Shown here: positions 21,094 to 30,425 of the stretch, one piece after another
How positions within the stretch are numbered: the first letter of the stretch is position 1
Layout: the number at the start of each line of letters is the position of its first letter
Assembly (NCBI GenBank): GCA_031771865.1
Contig: JASISA010000027.1
Location: 2,790,001-2,854,000, forward strand
Reading direction: 5' to 3'
Origin: Nothophaeocryptopus gaeumannii
Lineage: Eukaryota > Ascomycota > Dothideomycetes > Mycosphaerellales > Mycosphaerellaceae
Length of the DNA: 64,000 bases
The notes under the pieces: generated by a model
What the model was told of the DNA's origin: nothing
Databases searched by the model: none
What the model saw: only the letters and a program-made list of their open reading frames with translations
Position numbers and translations under genes: made by a program

Positions 21094-21990
21094 TCAAGGC
21101 TCAAACTTCGGGTTGTACTTGGCCATGGCAGCCTGAAAAGCCTCCCTCTTCGCATCTAACTCGGCAAGCATCTCGTGCTCTTTATATGTGGACGATAGCT
21201 TCGTCTGCAACTCTGAGACATCCTTCCCAGCAATAGTGTCCAGCACCAGCTTGTTCGCAGTTGCTGCGCTGTTGTCCGGCTCCATAGTGAGAGCCTGATT
21301 CAAAGCAGTCTCTGCCTCTTCCAGTCGTCCCATGTGCAGCTCGCTCACAGCCTGCGCGATGAGAGAGGTTGCCGACGCTGAAGAGGGAGCTTGCGCCAGC
21401 TCCTCGAACACGTAGAAGGCCTTCTGGTAGTTGTCTCCCCCTTGGCGCATTCCTATCCAGGACTCTGCCAGATTGACCAGGAGCGCGTCCTGGGCGAAGC
21501 TTCGTGCGGACTTTGCTTCCTTGAGTGCGAGATCAGTTCGGTTTTGGGACAGGTGAATTTGAACGATCAAGGCAACGGCGTCGAGAGAGCCTTGGTGCTT
21601 TGAAAGTAGAGCAACTGCCTGCTCTTGCTTGCCCGCCCGAGCCAGAATAGCGCCGCAGAGCAGCTGGACAGAGAGATTATCCCCTGCACTTTCTGCGAGC
21701 TTCTCGGCTTCAGCAACGGTGCCATCGGCGGGTTTGGAAAGGTAGGAGGCGTATGTTCGGACGGCTGCTAGGTCGGGCGTCTGTTTCGCTTCGCTGCCAC
21801 TAATGGCACCAATAACCTCGTCATATTGGCCAAGAGCGCATTGTGCGCGGTATTGGAGGACTTGAATGGGTAGTTTGTTCTCCGGGGAGAAGCTCGAGGC
21901 ATCGTAGTCGTTGAGCACCGCTTGGTACTGGCCTTGGATGAACGCCGTATGGATGTTCACTAGCTCTCCCTCCGCGCCGAACGGGTCCAT
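21094..21990 (-). CDS. sec28: Coatomer epsilon subunit (epsilon-COP)
   Basis: A single-exon 298-residue protein, the usual length of epsilon-COP. N-terminus MDPFGAEGELVNIHTAFIQGQ matches the family start, and TPR-like helical repeats cover the whole protein: YDEVIGAIS, VQLLCGAILARAGKQEQAV, SLDAVALIVQIHLSQNR, MGRLEEAETALNQALTMEPD, and the C-terminal KYNPKFEP. It binds alpha-COP in the COPI coat on Golgi-derived vesicles (family knowledge). It converges with use1 (123 bp between stops), so the two 3' UTRs probably overlap. Confidence 0.93.
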   Translation of the reverse strand: MDPFGAEGELVNIHTAFIQGQYQAVLNDYDASSFSPENKLPIQVLQYRAQCALGQYDEVIGAISGSEAKQTPDLAAVRTYASYLSKPADGTVAEAEKLAESAGDNLSVQLLCGAILARAGKQEQAVALLSKHQGSLDAVALIVQIHLSQNRTDLALKEAKSARSFAQDALLVNLAESWIGMRQGGDNYQKAFYVFEELAQAPSSASATSLIAQAVSELHMGRLEEAETALNQALTMEPDNSAATANKLVLDTIAGKDVSELQTKLSSTYKEHEMLAELDAKREAFQAAMAKYNPKFEP

Positions 21991-22908
21991 GTTGCAGTGA
22001 TTTTGAGAGGAGTGTTGTCAGTGTCGACTGCGCCAGAGAGAGAGGGAGAGGAGGGGATGGACATTGGACAAGTGGTGGTTCCTGAGCTTCAATCAAATTT
22101 GACTTGACGCTGTCAAAGTTGACTTATTCTCAGTGAACCTCACTTCCACCTTACCCATCATACACAGCCCACAACCTCCGACTCACAACCTCCTCGACTT
22201 GAACGTACCTGCTTGAACTACCGAGAGGTCTCAGAGAGCTTGTTTAACCTCACCTCCCTCCCGACACAGAGCACATATCTCTTAGCAGCGAGAGTGACCC
22301 ATCGAGCCGCCACCACTACACGCATCAAGCCACGAAGCTCTACCGCTATACTTCATTCAATAATCATGGACACTTCAGACCTATGAGAAACGCCTCTTTT
22401 GGGGTCAGATATGGCTCACTACAAACAGATGCTATCATCAAGTCGATCCCAAGATACATCATATCAGAACACTCGAGCTGCGCTTTGGCTTTCTCGAACG
22501 GTAAACCAGCGAGCCCGTAACGATCGAGTTTACTATCAAGGTGGACAGAAGACTCAACGCGTATCGTCTGTGCCATTCTTCTGGAGCAAGATACCCCTCG
22601 AACGCCCATCGAGGCTGTGATAAAGTGTTGCAGGTCTTCTAGGTACATTCGAGGCACCATCTGGATGACTCGCTGATCAAGCCTAGTATTGGAAAGTTGC
22701 TGCCCAGTGACTCGAACAAAATGCTAGATGTGGACCTGGTGTCTCTTCCGTGTGAGGATGTCTCTGATTACGTTCGATACAAAGCTGTACATCATTCGTG
22801 CCCCCAAATGCCCATGAATCGCCGCTCAGTTCTGTCTCCCTTGTAGAATCCAAACACCCATATCGCCAAACATGTGAAAATCGCTATCAAATGAAATCAG
22901 TCCGGGCA
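21991..22908. other. Intergenic with a possible gene remnant
   Basis: The first 140 bp are the promoter of the epsilon-COP gene. From about 22130 there is a pyrimidine-rich stretch typical of a fungal 5' UTR, leading to ATG at 22365 that stops after MDTSDL. Downstream, short stretches in different frames look protein-like (for example KMLDVDLVSLPCEDVSDYVRY near 22720-22780), perhaps a broken BTB-type gene on the plus strand. The match is weak and I do not call a gene. Confidence 0.3.
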
Positions 22909-24696
22909 TCATTGCCGTTTTGTATCGTTGGTGTTGATTGGCACAGGCATTTCGTGGACGTCAGATCCCGGCATTTCATATATTGCCGCATCGCCATGCA
23001 TCTCTGCCGGAGGACCGTTCTTCGAAGGGCCGAAGTATTCACCCCCCTCCATTTCTGAGTACCCATGCTTATTTGGATCCACTTTATGGGGGCTATCCAT
23101 TTCCTGAGCATGCTGCTTGAACGGAGCAGTGAGCTCGTGAATCTCGCCGCCGCCGAGCTCGCCGCCAATAGGCTGTGAGATAAACGGCTTGCCCTCACCG
23201 CCAGAATCCGAAGATCTCTTGTTCGCATCACCGGTTGCCGACTTGGCCTCCAATTCTGCAAGGCGCTTCTTTTCGGTCTTCTTCCTCCTTCGCAGGAAAA
23301 AGATGATGAGTCCGACAATTGCAATCGCTCCGACGACACCTCCAACAACGCCGCCCGCGATCGCGCCGACGGGTGTGCTACTGTCGCCCGAGTCCGAGGA
23401 TGTCTCGTTTGCACGCAGGATAGATTTGATCGTTGAGGTCGATATCTTGTTCGAATCCCACAGACATGGTGCCACTGTAAAATTCGAGCGATCGTAGTCC
23501 GCAATAAGATAAGCCTCTTGAAGGAAAGTTCGACCAAGAGTATATTGCGTGCTGTTCTGAGCTCGCTTGAGAGGGAAGTAGTAAGAACTGTTTGGGTTCA
23601 TGATGTTTGGGAACTTCAACGTGAGATCAAAGGCTCCGTATGGAAGAGTTATGTCGACAGTAGAGCCTCCAGACGCTTGAGATCCCAGTGTGAAGGTTAC
23701 ATTGGGGTTTGTGTTCTTCAACGTAGTATGCAAAGAATCATTGATCAGGTAGAAGGATGATGTGTTGTCGTAAGTAAGCCCAAAAGCCTGCTCGAAAGCG
23801 ACGCATGCAGATTCTGGCAACCACAATTGTGCCACAGTTGAGTCGATAAAGATGGGAATCGATCCATCGGGAAGGAGGTTCGAAGGTGATCCAGAGTCGG
23901 TCGTAATTGCCTGCAGGTTGACCAACAGATCTCTACTAACATCGTCGCCGAATCCCACGGATACATTTTTGGTGGTGTCGAAACGGTTTTCGTCGTAACC
24001 TCCCAGGACTAAGGAACCATATTTCCCGCCAAGCCGGTACTGGTTGCCAGCTGTGTAGCCATATGATAGTGAAGGGATTGAATTGTTGTTGACCAGCTGC
24101 TGCATAAAAGACGGTTGCGGGTCGTTGTAAGTTGTGAAGTTGGAGGGCCGGGGGTTCAATCCAAAGATTCCCAGCCAGTACGTCGGACTGGCCAGATTGA
24201 AAACAACCGCATGTGCGACTGTTAATGTGTCCGCGAGTTGCCAGCCGAGCGTTACGGTATCAAAGCCGGTGTCGCCGGTCGTGTCCATTTCAAGATTATC
24301 CTCAATGCCAACATTGAAGATGCTGTTACTGACCCAGGTCAAGGATTCATTCGGCATGAAGAACCATCCGCGCGAATCCATGCAGTCTGCCGGATATATT
24401 GAAGGGCAGCCGTCTGCTGCGACGGTAAAGATGGCCGGCGCTGATGTCCCGATCTGGACGCGTACGTTTTGCGCATGATTGCCGACTTGTAATAGAAATG
24501 AAGACCAAGGGCCATCATCTCCGTCCCAGTATTGTGAGGCTGCAACGTTCACAGCTGCCGGTATAGTTGTCTTGTTCGTGTCCGCTTTCCGCGACGGCTT
24601 CGATGAGCGTGTGGATATAGTCGGCAGCCGCATCCAAGGTAGCGTCAGAGCGGAGGTGACCATTGGCGCGGCGGCGAGGATTGCAGCGGCCTTCAT
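22909..24696 (-). CDS. Membrane-anchored pepsin-fold protein, first catalytic Asp missing
   Basis: A 595-residue single-exon protein of the A1 aspartic-peptidase fold. Signal peptide MKAAAILAAAPMVTSA at the chosen ATG (24696); the open frame upstream lacks another ATG. In the first lobe, where pepsins have DTG, this protein reads QIGTSAPAIFTV (about residues 80-91), so the first catalytic Asp is absent; the second lobe has IDSTVAQLWLP (about 284-294) with its Asp kept. Many N-glycosylation sites. One TM segment (VGAIAGGVVGGVVGAIAIVGLIIFFLRRRKK, about 444-474) and a 120-residue polar cytosolic tail follow. The architecture is of a type I surface protein with a non-peptidase ectodomain, probably a sensor or wall-binding role (inference). 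Similar TM-anchored pseudo-peptidases are common in filamentous ascomycetes. Confidence 0.87.
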   Translation of the reverse strand: MKAAAILAAAPMVTSALTLPWMRLPTISTRSSKPSRKADTNKTTIPAAVNVAASQYWDGDDGPWSSFLLQVGNHAQNVRVQIGTSAPAIFTVAADGCPSIYPADCMDSRGWFFMPNESLTWVSNSIFNVGIEDNLEMDTTGDTGFDTVTLGWQLADTLTVAHAVVFNLASPTYWLGIFGLNPRPSNFTTYNDPQPSFMQQLVNNNSIPSLSYGYTAGNQYRLGGKYGSLVLGGYDENRFDTTKNVSVGFGDDVSRDLLVNLQAITTDSGSPSNLLPDGSIPIFIDSTVAQLWLPESACVAFEQAFGLTYDNTSSFYLINDSLHTTLKNTNPNVTFTLGSQASGGSTVDITLPYGAFDLTLKFPNIMNPNSSYYFPLKRAQNSTQYTLGRTFLQEAYLIADYDRSNFTVAPCLWDSNKISTSTIKSILRANETSSDSGDSSTPVGAIAGGVVGGVVGAIAIVGLIIFFLRRRKKTEKKRLAELEAKSATGDANKRSSDSGGEGKPFISQPIGGELGGGEIHELTAPFKQHAQEMDSPHKVDPNKHGYSEMEGGEYFGPSKNGPPAEMHGDAAIYEMPGSDVHEMPVPINTNDTKRQ

Positions 24697-26271
24697 GACG
24701 GACGGACGGCAGGGTGAGCGAGCGAGCGATATTCCTGGAGGCCAGCCCACGAGACGATTTTCCACGCAATGCGAGGCGATGCGATTCGACTCGCAGGGGG
24801 ATGCGGAGCGTAGGCAACGCCTGGGAGAAGGTACGGCGACGTTACTGCCGAAGCGGTGCCATGAAGGCCGGTAGGGAGTGGTGATTGGAAGAGACTGCTG
24901 TGATGGTAGTAGTAGTGATGGTGGTGGTGTTGGTGGTGGTAGCAGTGCTCGTGGTGGTGGAAAGATAACCTACAGCAGCGGTGCAGCGATGGGACGAGTA
25001 CGAGGCGTTGCGTTTGAGATGCAACTCTACCAAAGAACTCAGTGCTGTCAGCGTCTAGCACCACTTTAACTTATGGTGGATTAGCCCTGTGCGGCTGGGT
25101 CGTAGTCGACAAGCCGGCACTACCTAAAATGTTCTCGCTCCCGTCCTCTTCTGGATGAGCATCAAATGGTGCTGGAACAGGCACTGAAGAATCTGAAGAA
25201 TGCTTGGTGCACGCCTCTTCCCCCCTCAACAAGCACAGAGCATCGTCTTCCTACACAGCCAGCCTTCACGCATGGCATTCCCTTGTGTCTCTCCTCCGCA
25301 GTCGTGCCAGTAGTGAGATCGATGCGCCGTGCCTGGCCTGGTCTGCCGAGACTGCGCCAATCTGCAGTCTATTTTCGGCGTTGCATCGTAGCGTGCCGCT
25401 TTTCGCTTCAGGTAGCGCTCGCTCGCTTGACTTAGTCATTCATCGTCCTCGTCCACGTCCATGCTCACTTCACATGGCCGTTCAACACACTCGGCCACTC
25501 TTTCTTCAGGACCTCTAATATCCAAATGTGAACTTTCCCACCTTCTTGTGGTGTTGGAGTCTATGCGCAGGTAAACATCCGTGGAGCAACGAAACTTTGC
25601 CCTCCTCGCTCGAGAGAGGATGAGAGTACCTACAATTCAAGAATGCTTTTTCGCTGCCACCCGCCACATATGTAGCCAGAAGTGACTCGGAGTAAGGCAT
25701 GGACTTGCTTTTTGACATGTTTGTCGATCGAGACGATACTTTGTTCCGCAATGCTCTGGAATTGCAACCCGCGACATCGCATTCGCAGATACGGCGTTAC
25801 AGTGCCGTGGTCGTTTTCATCACCGCTGCAACATGGAAGTGTCCCGCGAGCAAAGCTGGGTCAGAACCAGGAACCTATGATGCGATCGTCTTGCTCGGCT
25901 TACAAGCATCTAGAGTGAGCCTTTCGATTTGAAAACGAGACTTAACTCTCTGACCGGGAGTGAAACGGCTGGTGTACGTTATTCATCGGCTTTGATTTGT
26001 ACATTGCCTACCTGCATGCTCCTACAGCATGCGCACTCAGGAGGATCCTGAAAGCCCAAACCCGAGCTATATCGACTCGGCATTGGAGCTTTCGCCATCA
26101 CACAGCCACTGGCGGCGAGAAATTCATCATTCCAATCTCCTGCTTCGTGTTTAGCCAGCGATTTATAATTACGCTGTTACACTGACCACGACAACGAACG
26201 AGTCAAGTTCAGGAGGAACTGCTTCCACCCCCGATTTCGGGTCATCAATGACTGCTTCGTCTCAGACCCTT
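24697..26271. other. Large intergenic region
   Basis: About 1.6 kb. The left 300 bp are the 5' region of the pepsin-fold gene and contain a GGT/GTA triplet tract (24901-24960). Further right only short overlapping frames are seen, the longest protein-like one at 25699-25932 (77 codons, plus, MDLLFDMFVDRDDTLF..) with no family resemblance. No repeat of mobile-element type. Confidence 0.4.
24901..24960 (+). repeat. GGT/AGT triplet-rich tract
   Basis: Imperfect triplet tract, TGGTAGTAGTAGTG followed by GGTGGTGGTGTTGGTGG. It lies about 200 bp upstream of the pepsin-fold gene's start, on its antisense strand. Confidence 0.65.
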
Positions 26272-27118
26272 TCAGTTATGGAGGCCTTTGGCAATTCCCG
26301 TCAATATGGCGACATCGGTAAACATGCCGCCGCTGAAGCCATTCAAGTCATAAAGACAGCAAGGGGCAGCGCAGACGACATCCATGAGGGCTTCGAACTC
26401 GATATAATCGCCGGGTTTGCTGCTGCCAAGGGGCTTCAAGGTGTATGCAGGTGTATTCTGAAAGATCTGTCGAAGCGTCAAGAGATACATTGTCGATGCA
26501 TACCAGACTGACAACGTTATTCGCATTGATACTCACGTTAAAAGGATCTGTCACTTTCAGATACGATTTCATGCCAAATGGACGTGTGACTTCTGCAATA
26601 TTGGCTGCACAGCTTCGATGGCCCTTCAGACCGGCCTTTTCGTATATTTCTGGGAAGCAACTCATCTGTCGACCAAGTCAGTCTCCGACAGCGCGGCAGA
26701 GTGGGACATTTGAAGTGAGGCCGGGCGCCATGACGGTCTTACAAAAGTTGTGTCATGGGTTCTCACCGTGTCGGCGGTAATCTTCAAGATTAGCTCATCT
26801 TTGTTAGTCCACAGACTTTCGCCAATAGCCTGGAGTTTGGCGAAATGAAACGATTAGCTACTGGACGGCGTCGGTGGTAGTTTCGCGAAGGAGGCGTCAG
26901 CAGATATCGGTGATGCTCCAGACAGATGGAAGCGCGTATAGGCCATGGAGAGCTTTTGCTTCGGATTGGTATGCGTGCTACCCATACAGATCAACGACAC
27001 GAAACCGCTCGCCACTCTTGACTTCGAATGCGAGGCCGTGGGCAGCTTTGATGATATGAGTCTTTGGCTGAGAATGCTGGGCCATGGCGGCGAGACTACT
27101 CCCCGGGAAGACAGCCAT
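26272..27118 (-). pseudogene. DUF1989 / urea-carboxylase-associated family gene, probably broken
   Basis: The pieces read in order on the minus strand: MAVFPGSSLAAMAQ.., HGLAFEVKSGERFRVVDLYG, then KQKLSMAYTRFHLSG, AIGESLWTNKDELILKITAD, MSCFPEIYEKAGLKGHRSCA, PFGMKSYLKVTDPFN and IFQNTPAYTLKPLGSSKPGD..DYIEFEALMD..CCLYDLNGFSGGMFTD, ending at 26272. These match the DUF1989 (urea carboxylase-associated) family, including the CxxxxNGxxGG-like C-terminus. Introns at 26666-26742 and 26467-26536 are normal. Two lesions: right after DLYG the frame hits TAG and the expected VVDFxAW block is missing (near 26990), and the first intron (about 26830-26916) lacks a GT donor, beginning GC. The gene was either recently lost or is mis-sequenced. 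Intact relatives act in urea or amine degradation; substrate unknown. Confidence 0.75.
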
Positions 27119-27404
27119 TGTGATTTCGTGTGTTGTGCGAGACGAAGGCACGTTTGGAGCGTGGACGGGGAAGTTTGGTTCCGGGGGCACATGTAAGCTT
27201 TGATAGGCGTGCCAAGACTGACACGGAATGACGATGAAGGTGCATGGGCCAGCGTGTAGAAGTGCAGGGAGCAGCTGACGAACTTGAACAGCTCTGGATT
27301 CCAGTGTCCAGAGTACTCCGAGTACTTTTGTATAGCAATAATAATTGTGTTGTTAGCATCTTCACCTTCATCCTGTCTTCCGGATCGCATGAGCTGCTTC
27401 GGAG

Positions 27405-27436
<32 letters not shown>

Positions 27437-27695
27437 ACCGCGTCCACACGCCGATGTACACGTACATGTACACTTCATCTTCAACGTGGCGCGCCGAGCG
27501 TGGAGAATCGTCCAGCTGCTGTCTTCTGCACTACGCCTGAGGCTCAACCAGAATAAGAACAATGCACCCGGCAGACTCCAGCGCCTCTTTGCGAATCGTG
27601 GTCTTGTGAACCGACGTCCGATCTCCCACCGCACTCTTCCCCCGACACACTCCCGCGTGAACGATGGGTCTGGACCTCGTACGCCCCGTGAGAAC
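27119..27695. other. Divergent upstream region with CGAA repeat
   Basis: The 577 bp between the DUF1989 remnant and the App1 start. An open frame continuous with App1 begins at a GTG at 27486 but has no ATG before 27696, so it is treated as 5' UTR. It contains the CGAA tetranucleotide repeat listed below. Confidence 0.45.
27405..27428 (+). repeat. CGAA tetranucleotide microsatellite
   Basis: Six perfect tandem copies of CGAA followed by one CGAG, in the 5' region of the App1 gene. Confidence 0.9.
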
Positions 27696-30425
27696 ATGGC
27701 CTCCACGGAACCGCGCAATGACCAAACATATGCCGAGTATGCCGGGCTGCGACAGGAGGCACGAGAGCCGGGCGCACGGCGAAAGAAGCTGGCCGGATAC
27801 CTCAGGGCCGCAAATGAACTCCGCCAGAGCTACTTCAACCCAGACGGCAGCCGCGATGTGCACAGCGTGGAAGACGGGCCTGGCGCCTTTCCAGACGCAG
27901 CTGTCGTGCGAAGTGGCAACGAGGAGATGATTCTTTTTCCAAGCTACGCACGGAAGCATGTGAAGAGTACATATCAGAAGGCCGCCACCCCGGGACGGGA
28001 GATGACTGAAGAGGAGTACTGGCAACAGGAATGGCACAAGCATGAAGATTTCAACGCCGTGGTGGACGTCGATGTGAGAGGATGGATCTACACTCCGCCA
28101 CGCGGTCAGCATACGCGCAGGCAGAGAATGCTGATCGGACTTGCGAGACAGCTTTCAGGTATACCTGCTCCCTCAGCCAATGCATCAGGAGAAACCGGCC
28201 CGCCCAGCACCATATCTAGCCGAGCGCATAGCCCCACAAAACAGGAGGACGAAGATTTGATAGCTTTGGAAGCGGACAACATCGTTCGCCGAGGGCAGCA
28301 GGAACAGCGCTACGCAAACCGCGGGGCCTTTTCTGAACGACCAAGCCAGGCCACTGATAACGACAGTCTGTACGGCGACAGGGGCCGCCCAAGGTCCAAT
28401 TATGCCAGCAGTATTGCGTCCCAAGATTCAGATTCTGGAACCATCACACCCTTCCAGAAACGACTATCATTGCAACAGCCGGCCAAGATGAGCTCCGCCG
28501 AACTGACCGTAGCGAACTCACATCTTCTCACAAGGCTGAAGCCGTTCATGGCGAATCCCTTGGCCAATACCCCAATCAGTGCCTTCTTCTACAATGACCA
28601 AGCTTCCAGACAACAGACAGTCTACACGGACGCGTCTGGCCATTTCAGTTTCCGTGCAGCACTGGATTTCATTCCGACACATGTCCGGGTGCTGGCAGGA
28701 GAGAAGTTGTCTGCGACAGAAGAGGTGAACGTCACCTCGCCACAAGGAGTTTCTCTCATCAGCGATATCGACGACACTATCAAGCATTCTGCAATAAGTG
28801 CTGGCGCAAGAGAAATTTTCCGCAATGCGTTCATTCGAGATCTTGCTGATCTGACGATTGATGGTGTACAGGAATGGTATACGACTTTGCACGATATGGG
28901 GGTGAAGATACACTACGTCTCTAACTCTCCGTGGCAGATGTACCCCGTGCTCACAAGCTACTTCAAACTGGCTCATCTGCCAAGAGGTTCTTTTCATCTA
29001 AAGCAATATTCTGGGATGCTGCAGGGAATCTTTGAGCCTGCTGCCGAACGCAAGAAGGGGTCCCTGGAGAAGATCATGAGAGATTTTCCCGATCGAAGAT
29101 TTGTGCTCGTCGGCGACAGCGGCGAGGCAGATCTTGAAGTGTATACCGAAGTGGCTCTGGCCAATCCGGGAAGAGTCTTGGGCGTCTTCATTCGAGATGT
29201 AACGACTTCTGTTAGGACCGGATACTTCGACTCGAATAACAGTCCATTTAGTAGCGGGCCGCATTCTCGGAACCACTCGAGAAATAAGAGTGGAGACACG
29301 CTCGCGATGTCGAAAAAACTCTCTCGGCCACAAGATATAAGGGACGACAATGCAGATCTGAAATCAGCGGTAGCCACATCTTTGGGAGACATGGAGGATG
29401 AGGTTCGACGCGCGCGGAGGTCTTTTAACCCTGATGCACTTCCGTCGGAGGCTCGTGAAGCATTGGGACGTGACAGCAGCTCAAATCGTCCAGCTCTACC
29501 ATCACGTCGGCCAGCTCAGCCGAAACCTAACCGACCTCGGACTGCATCACCGGAGGAAGACTTGATTGACTTCTCAGAACCGGAACCCAAACCTTGGCTA
29601 GAGCCTCCGTCACGAAATTTCTCACCAAGTAGAAGGACGGGCAACAGCTCCTCGCTACAACAGAAGCCTTCGCCCTCACCACCACCGCCGCCGAAGCCGC
29701 AGGGCCTTCGTAGTCCACCTCCAGATGCACAGTCATCCCAGATTGCAGACAATGTACACAAACCGCCGCCTCCCCGTCCTAGCAAGCCATCGTCGGCAGT
29801 AAAGCCCGCAAACTTGCCAAATATGCAGACACATCAGCCGTCTCCATTGTCCCAGGTGACAAGACAAGAGTCGACCAGGAAGCCGCCCCCACCTCTACCC
29901 GCCCGACGTAACATTCGTGGAACCATTGCCAAAGCTCTACCCACATCAGGATCATCGTACTGGCCAGTATCAGAGGGATTCAATCCCCAAGCTAGACCGA
30001 AAACGTCTGGAACGAGCAGTATGGCCAGCAGCCTCGCGACATCACCCCTTGCTACTGCGCGGCCTCCGAACTTCGCAAAATCGTTTGAGGATCTCAACTT
30101 GCCCAACGCTGCGATGAACCATCCTGTCCCACCGCCATCTCCTCGTACGACCTCGTCGTATTCAACGAATACACTGCGTCGCTCGTCGAATCGCAATTCC
30201 GGGGCTTGGGACGATGATGGCTTGGCTGGCAGCCCTGGCGATGGCATGAATAAGAAGGAATATTTATGGCAACAAAGATGGGCAAGAGCGAAAAATGTTC
30301 TAGAGAGAAATGGTGTGACTCTACGGAGTTGGAGAGTGGGCAGTGATGTCGCGGATGTCTGTGTGAGATTGGTTGAGATGGAGTTAAGGAAGATTGAGGC
30401 GAAATGGAGGAATGGAAAGCAATGA
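27696..30425 (+). CDS. app1: App1-type phosphatidate phosphatase (DUF2183)
   Basis: A single-exon 909-residue protein. The DUF2183 catalytic domain carries the HAD-like DxDxT motif in LISDIDDTIKHS (Asp357, Asp359, Thr361), followed by WYTTLHDMGVKIHYVSNSPW, FHLKQYSGMLQGIFE, RRFVLVGDSGEADLEVY and GVFIRDVTT. App1 converts phosphatidic acid to diacylglycerol at cortical actin patches during endocytosis (family knowledge). The N-terminal 330 residues include an App1-specific region (FNAVVDVDVRGWIYTPP). The C-terminal 300 residues are disordered with many proline-rich SH3-binding stretches (PSPPPPPKPQ, KPPPPLPARR), fitting recruitment by actin-patch SH3 proteins. The extreme C-terminus is helical (YLWQQRWARAKNVLERNG). 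The start was taken at the first ATG after the upstream GTG-only frame. Confidence 0.92.
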   Translation: MASTEPRNDQTYAEYAGLRQEAREPGARRKKLAGYLRAANELRQSYFNPDGSRDVHSVEDGPGAFPDAAVVRSGNEEMILFPSYARKHVKSTYQKAATPGREMTEEEYWQQEWHKHEDFNAVVDVDVRGWIYTPPRGQHTRRQRMLIGLARQLSGIPAPSANASGETGPPSTISSRAHSPTKQEDEDLIALEADNIVRRGQQEQRYANRGAFSERPSQATDNDSLYGDRGRPRSNYASSIASQDSDSGTITPFQKRLSLQQPAKMSSAELTVANSHLLTRLKPFMANPLANTPISAFFYNDQASRQQTVYTDASGHFSFRAALDFIPTHVRVLAGEKLSATEEVNVTSPQGVSLISDIDDTIKHSAISAGAREIFRNAFIRDLADLTIDGVQEWYTTLHDMGVKIHYVSNSPWQMYPVLTSYFKLAHLPRGSFHLKQYSGMLQGIFEPAAERKKGSLEKIMRDFPDRRFVLVGDSGEADLEVYTEVALANPGRVLGVFIRDVTTSVRTGYFDSNNSPFSSGPHSRNHSRNKSGDTLAMSKKLSRPQDIRDDNADLKSAVATSLGDMEDEVRRARRSFNPDALPSEAREALGRDSSSNRPALPSRRPAQPKPNRPRTASPEEDLIDFSEPEPKPWLEPPSRNFSPSRRTGNSSSLQQKPSPSPPPPPKPQGLRSPPPDAQSSQIADNVHKPPPPRPSKPSSAVKPANLPNMQTHQPSPLSQVTRQESTRKPPPPLPARRNIRGTIAKALPTSGSSYWPVSEGFNPQARPKTSGTSSMASSLATSPLATARPPNFAKSFEDLNLPNAAMNHPVPPPSPRTTSSYSTNTLRRSSNRNSGAWDDDGLAGSPGDGMNKKEYLWQQRWARAKNVLERNGVTLRSWRVGSDVADVCVRLVEMELRKIEAKWRNGKQ

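Noticed and set aside
24697..24765. N-terminal extension of the pepsin-fold protein
   Set aside because: No ATG; the signal peptide begins exactly at ATG 24696.
27486..27695. N-terminal extension of App1
   Set aside because: Frame is open but begins with GTG and contains no ATG before 27696.
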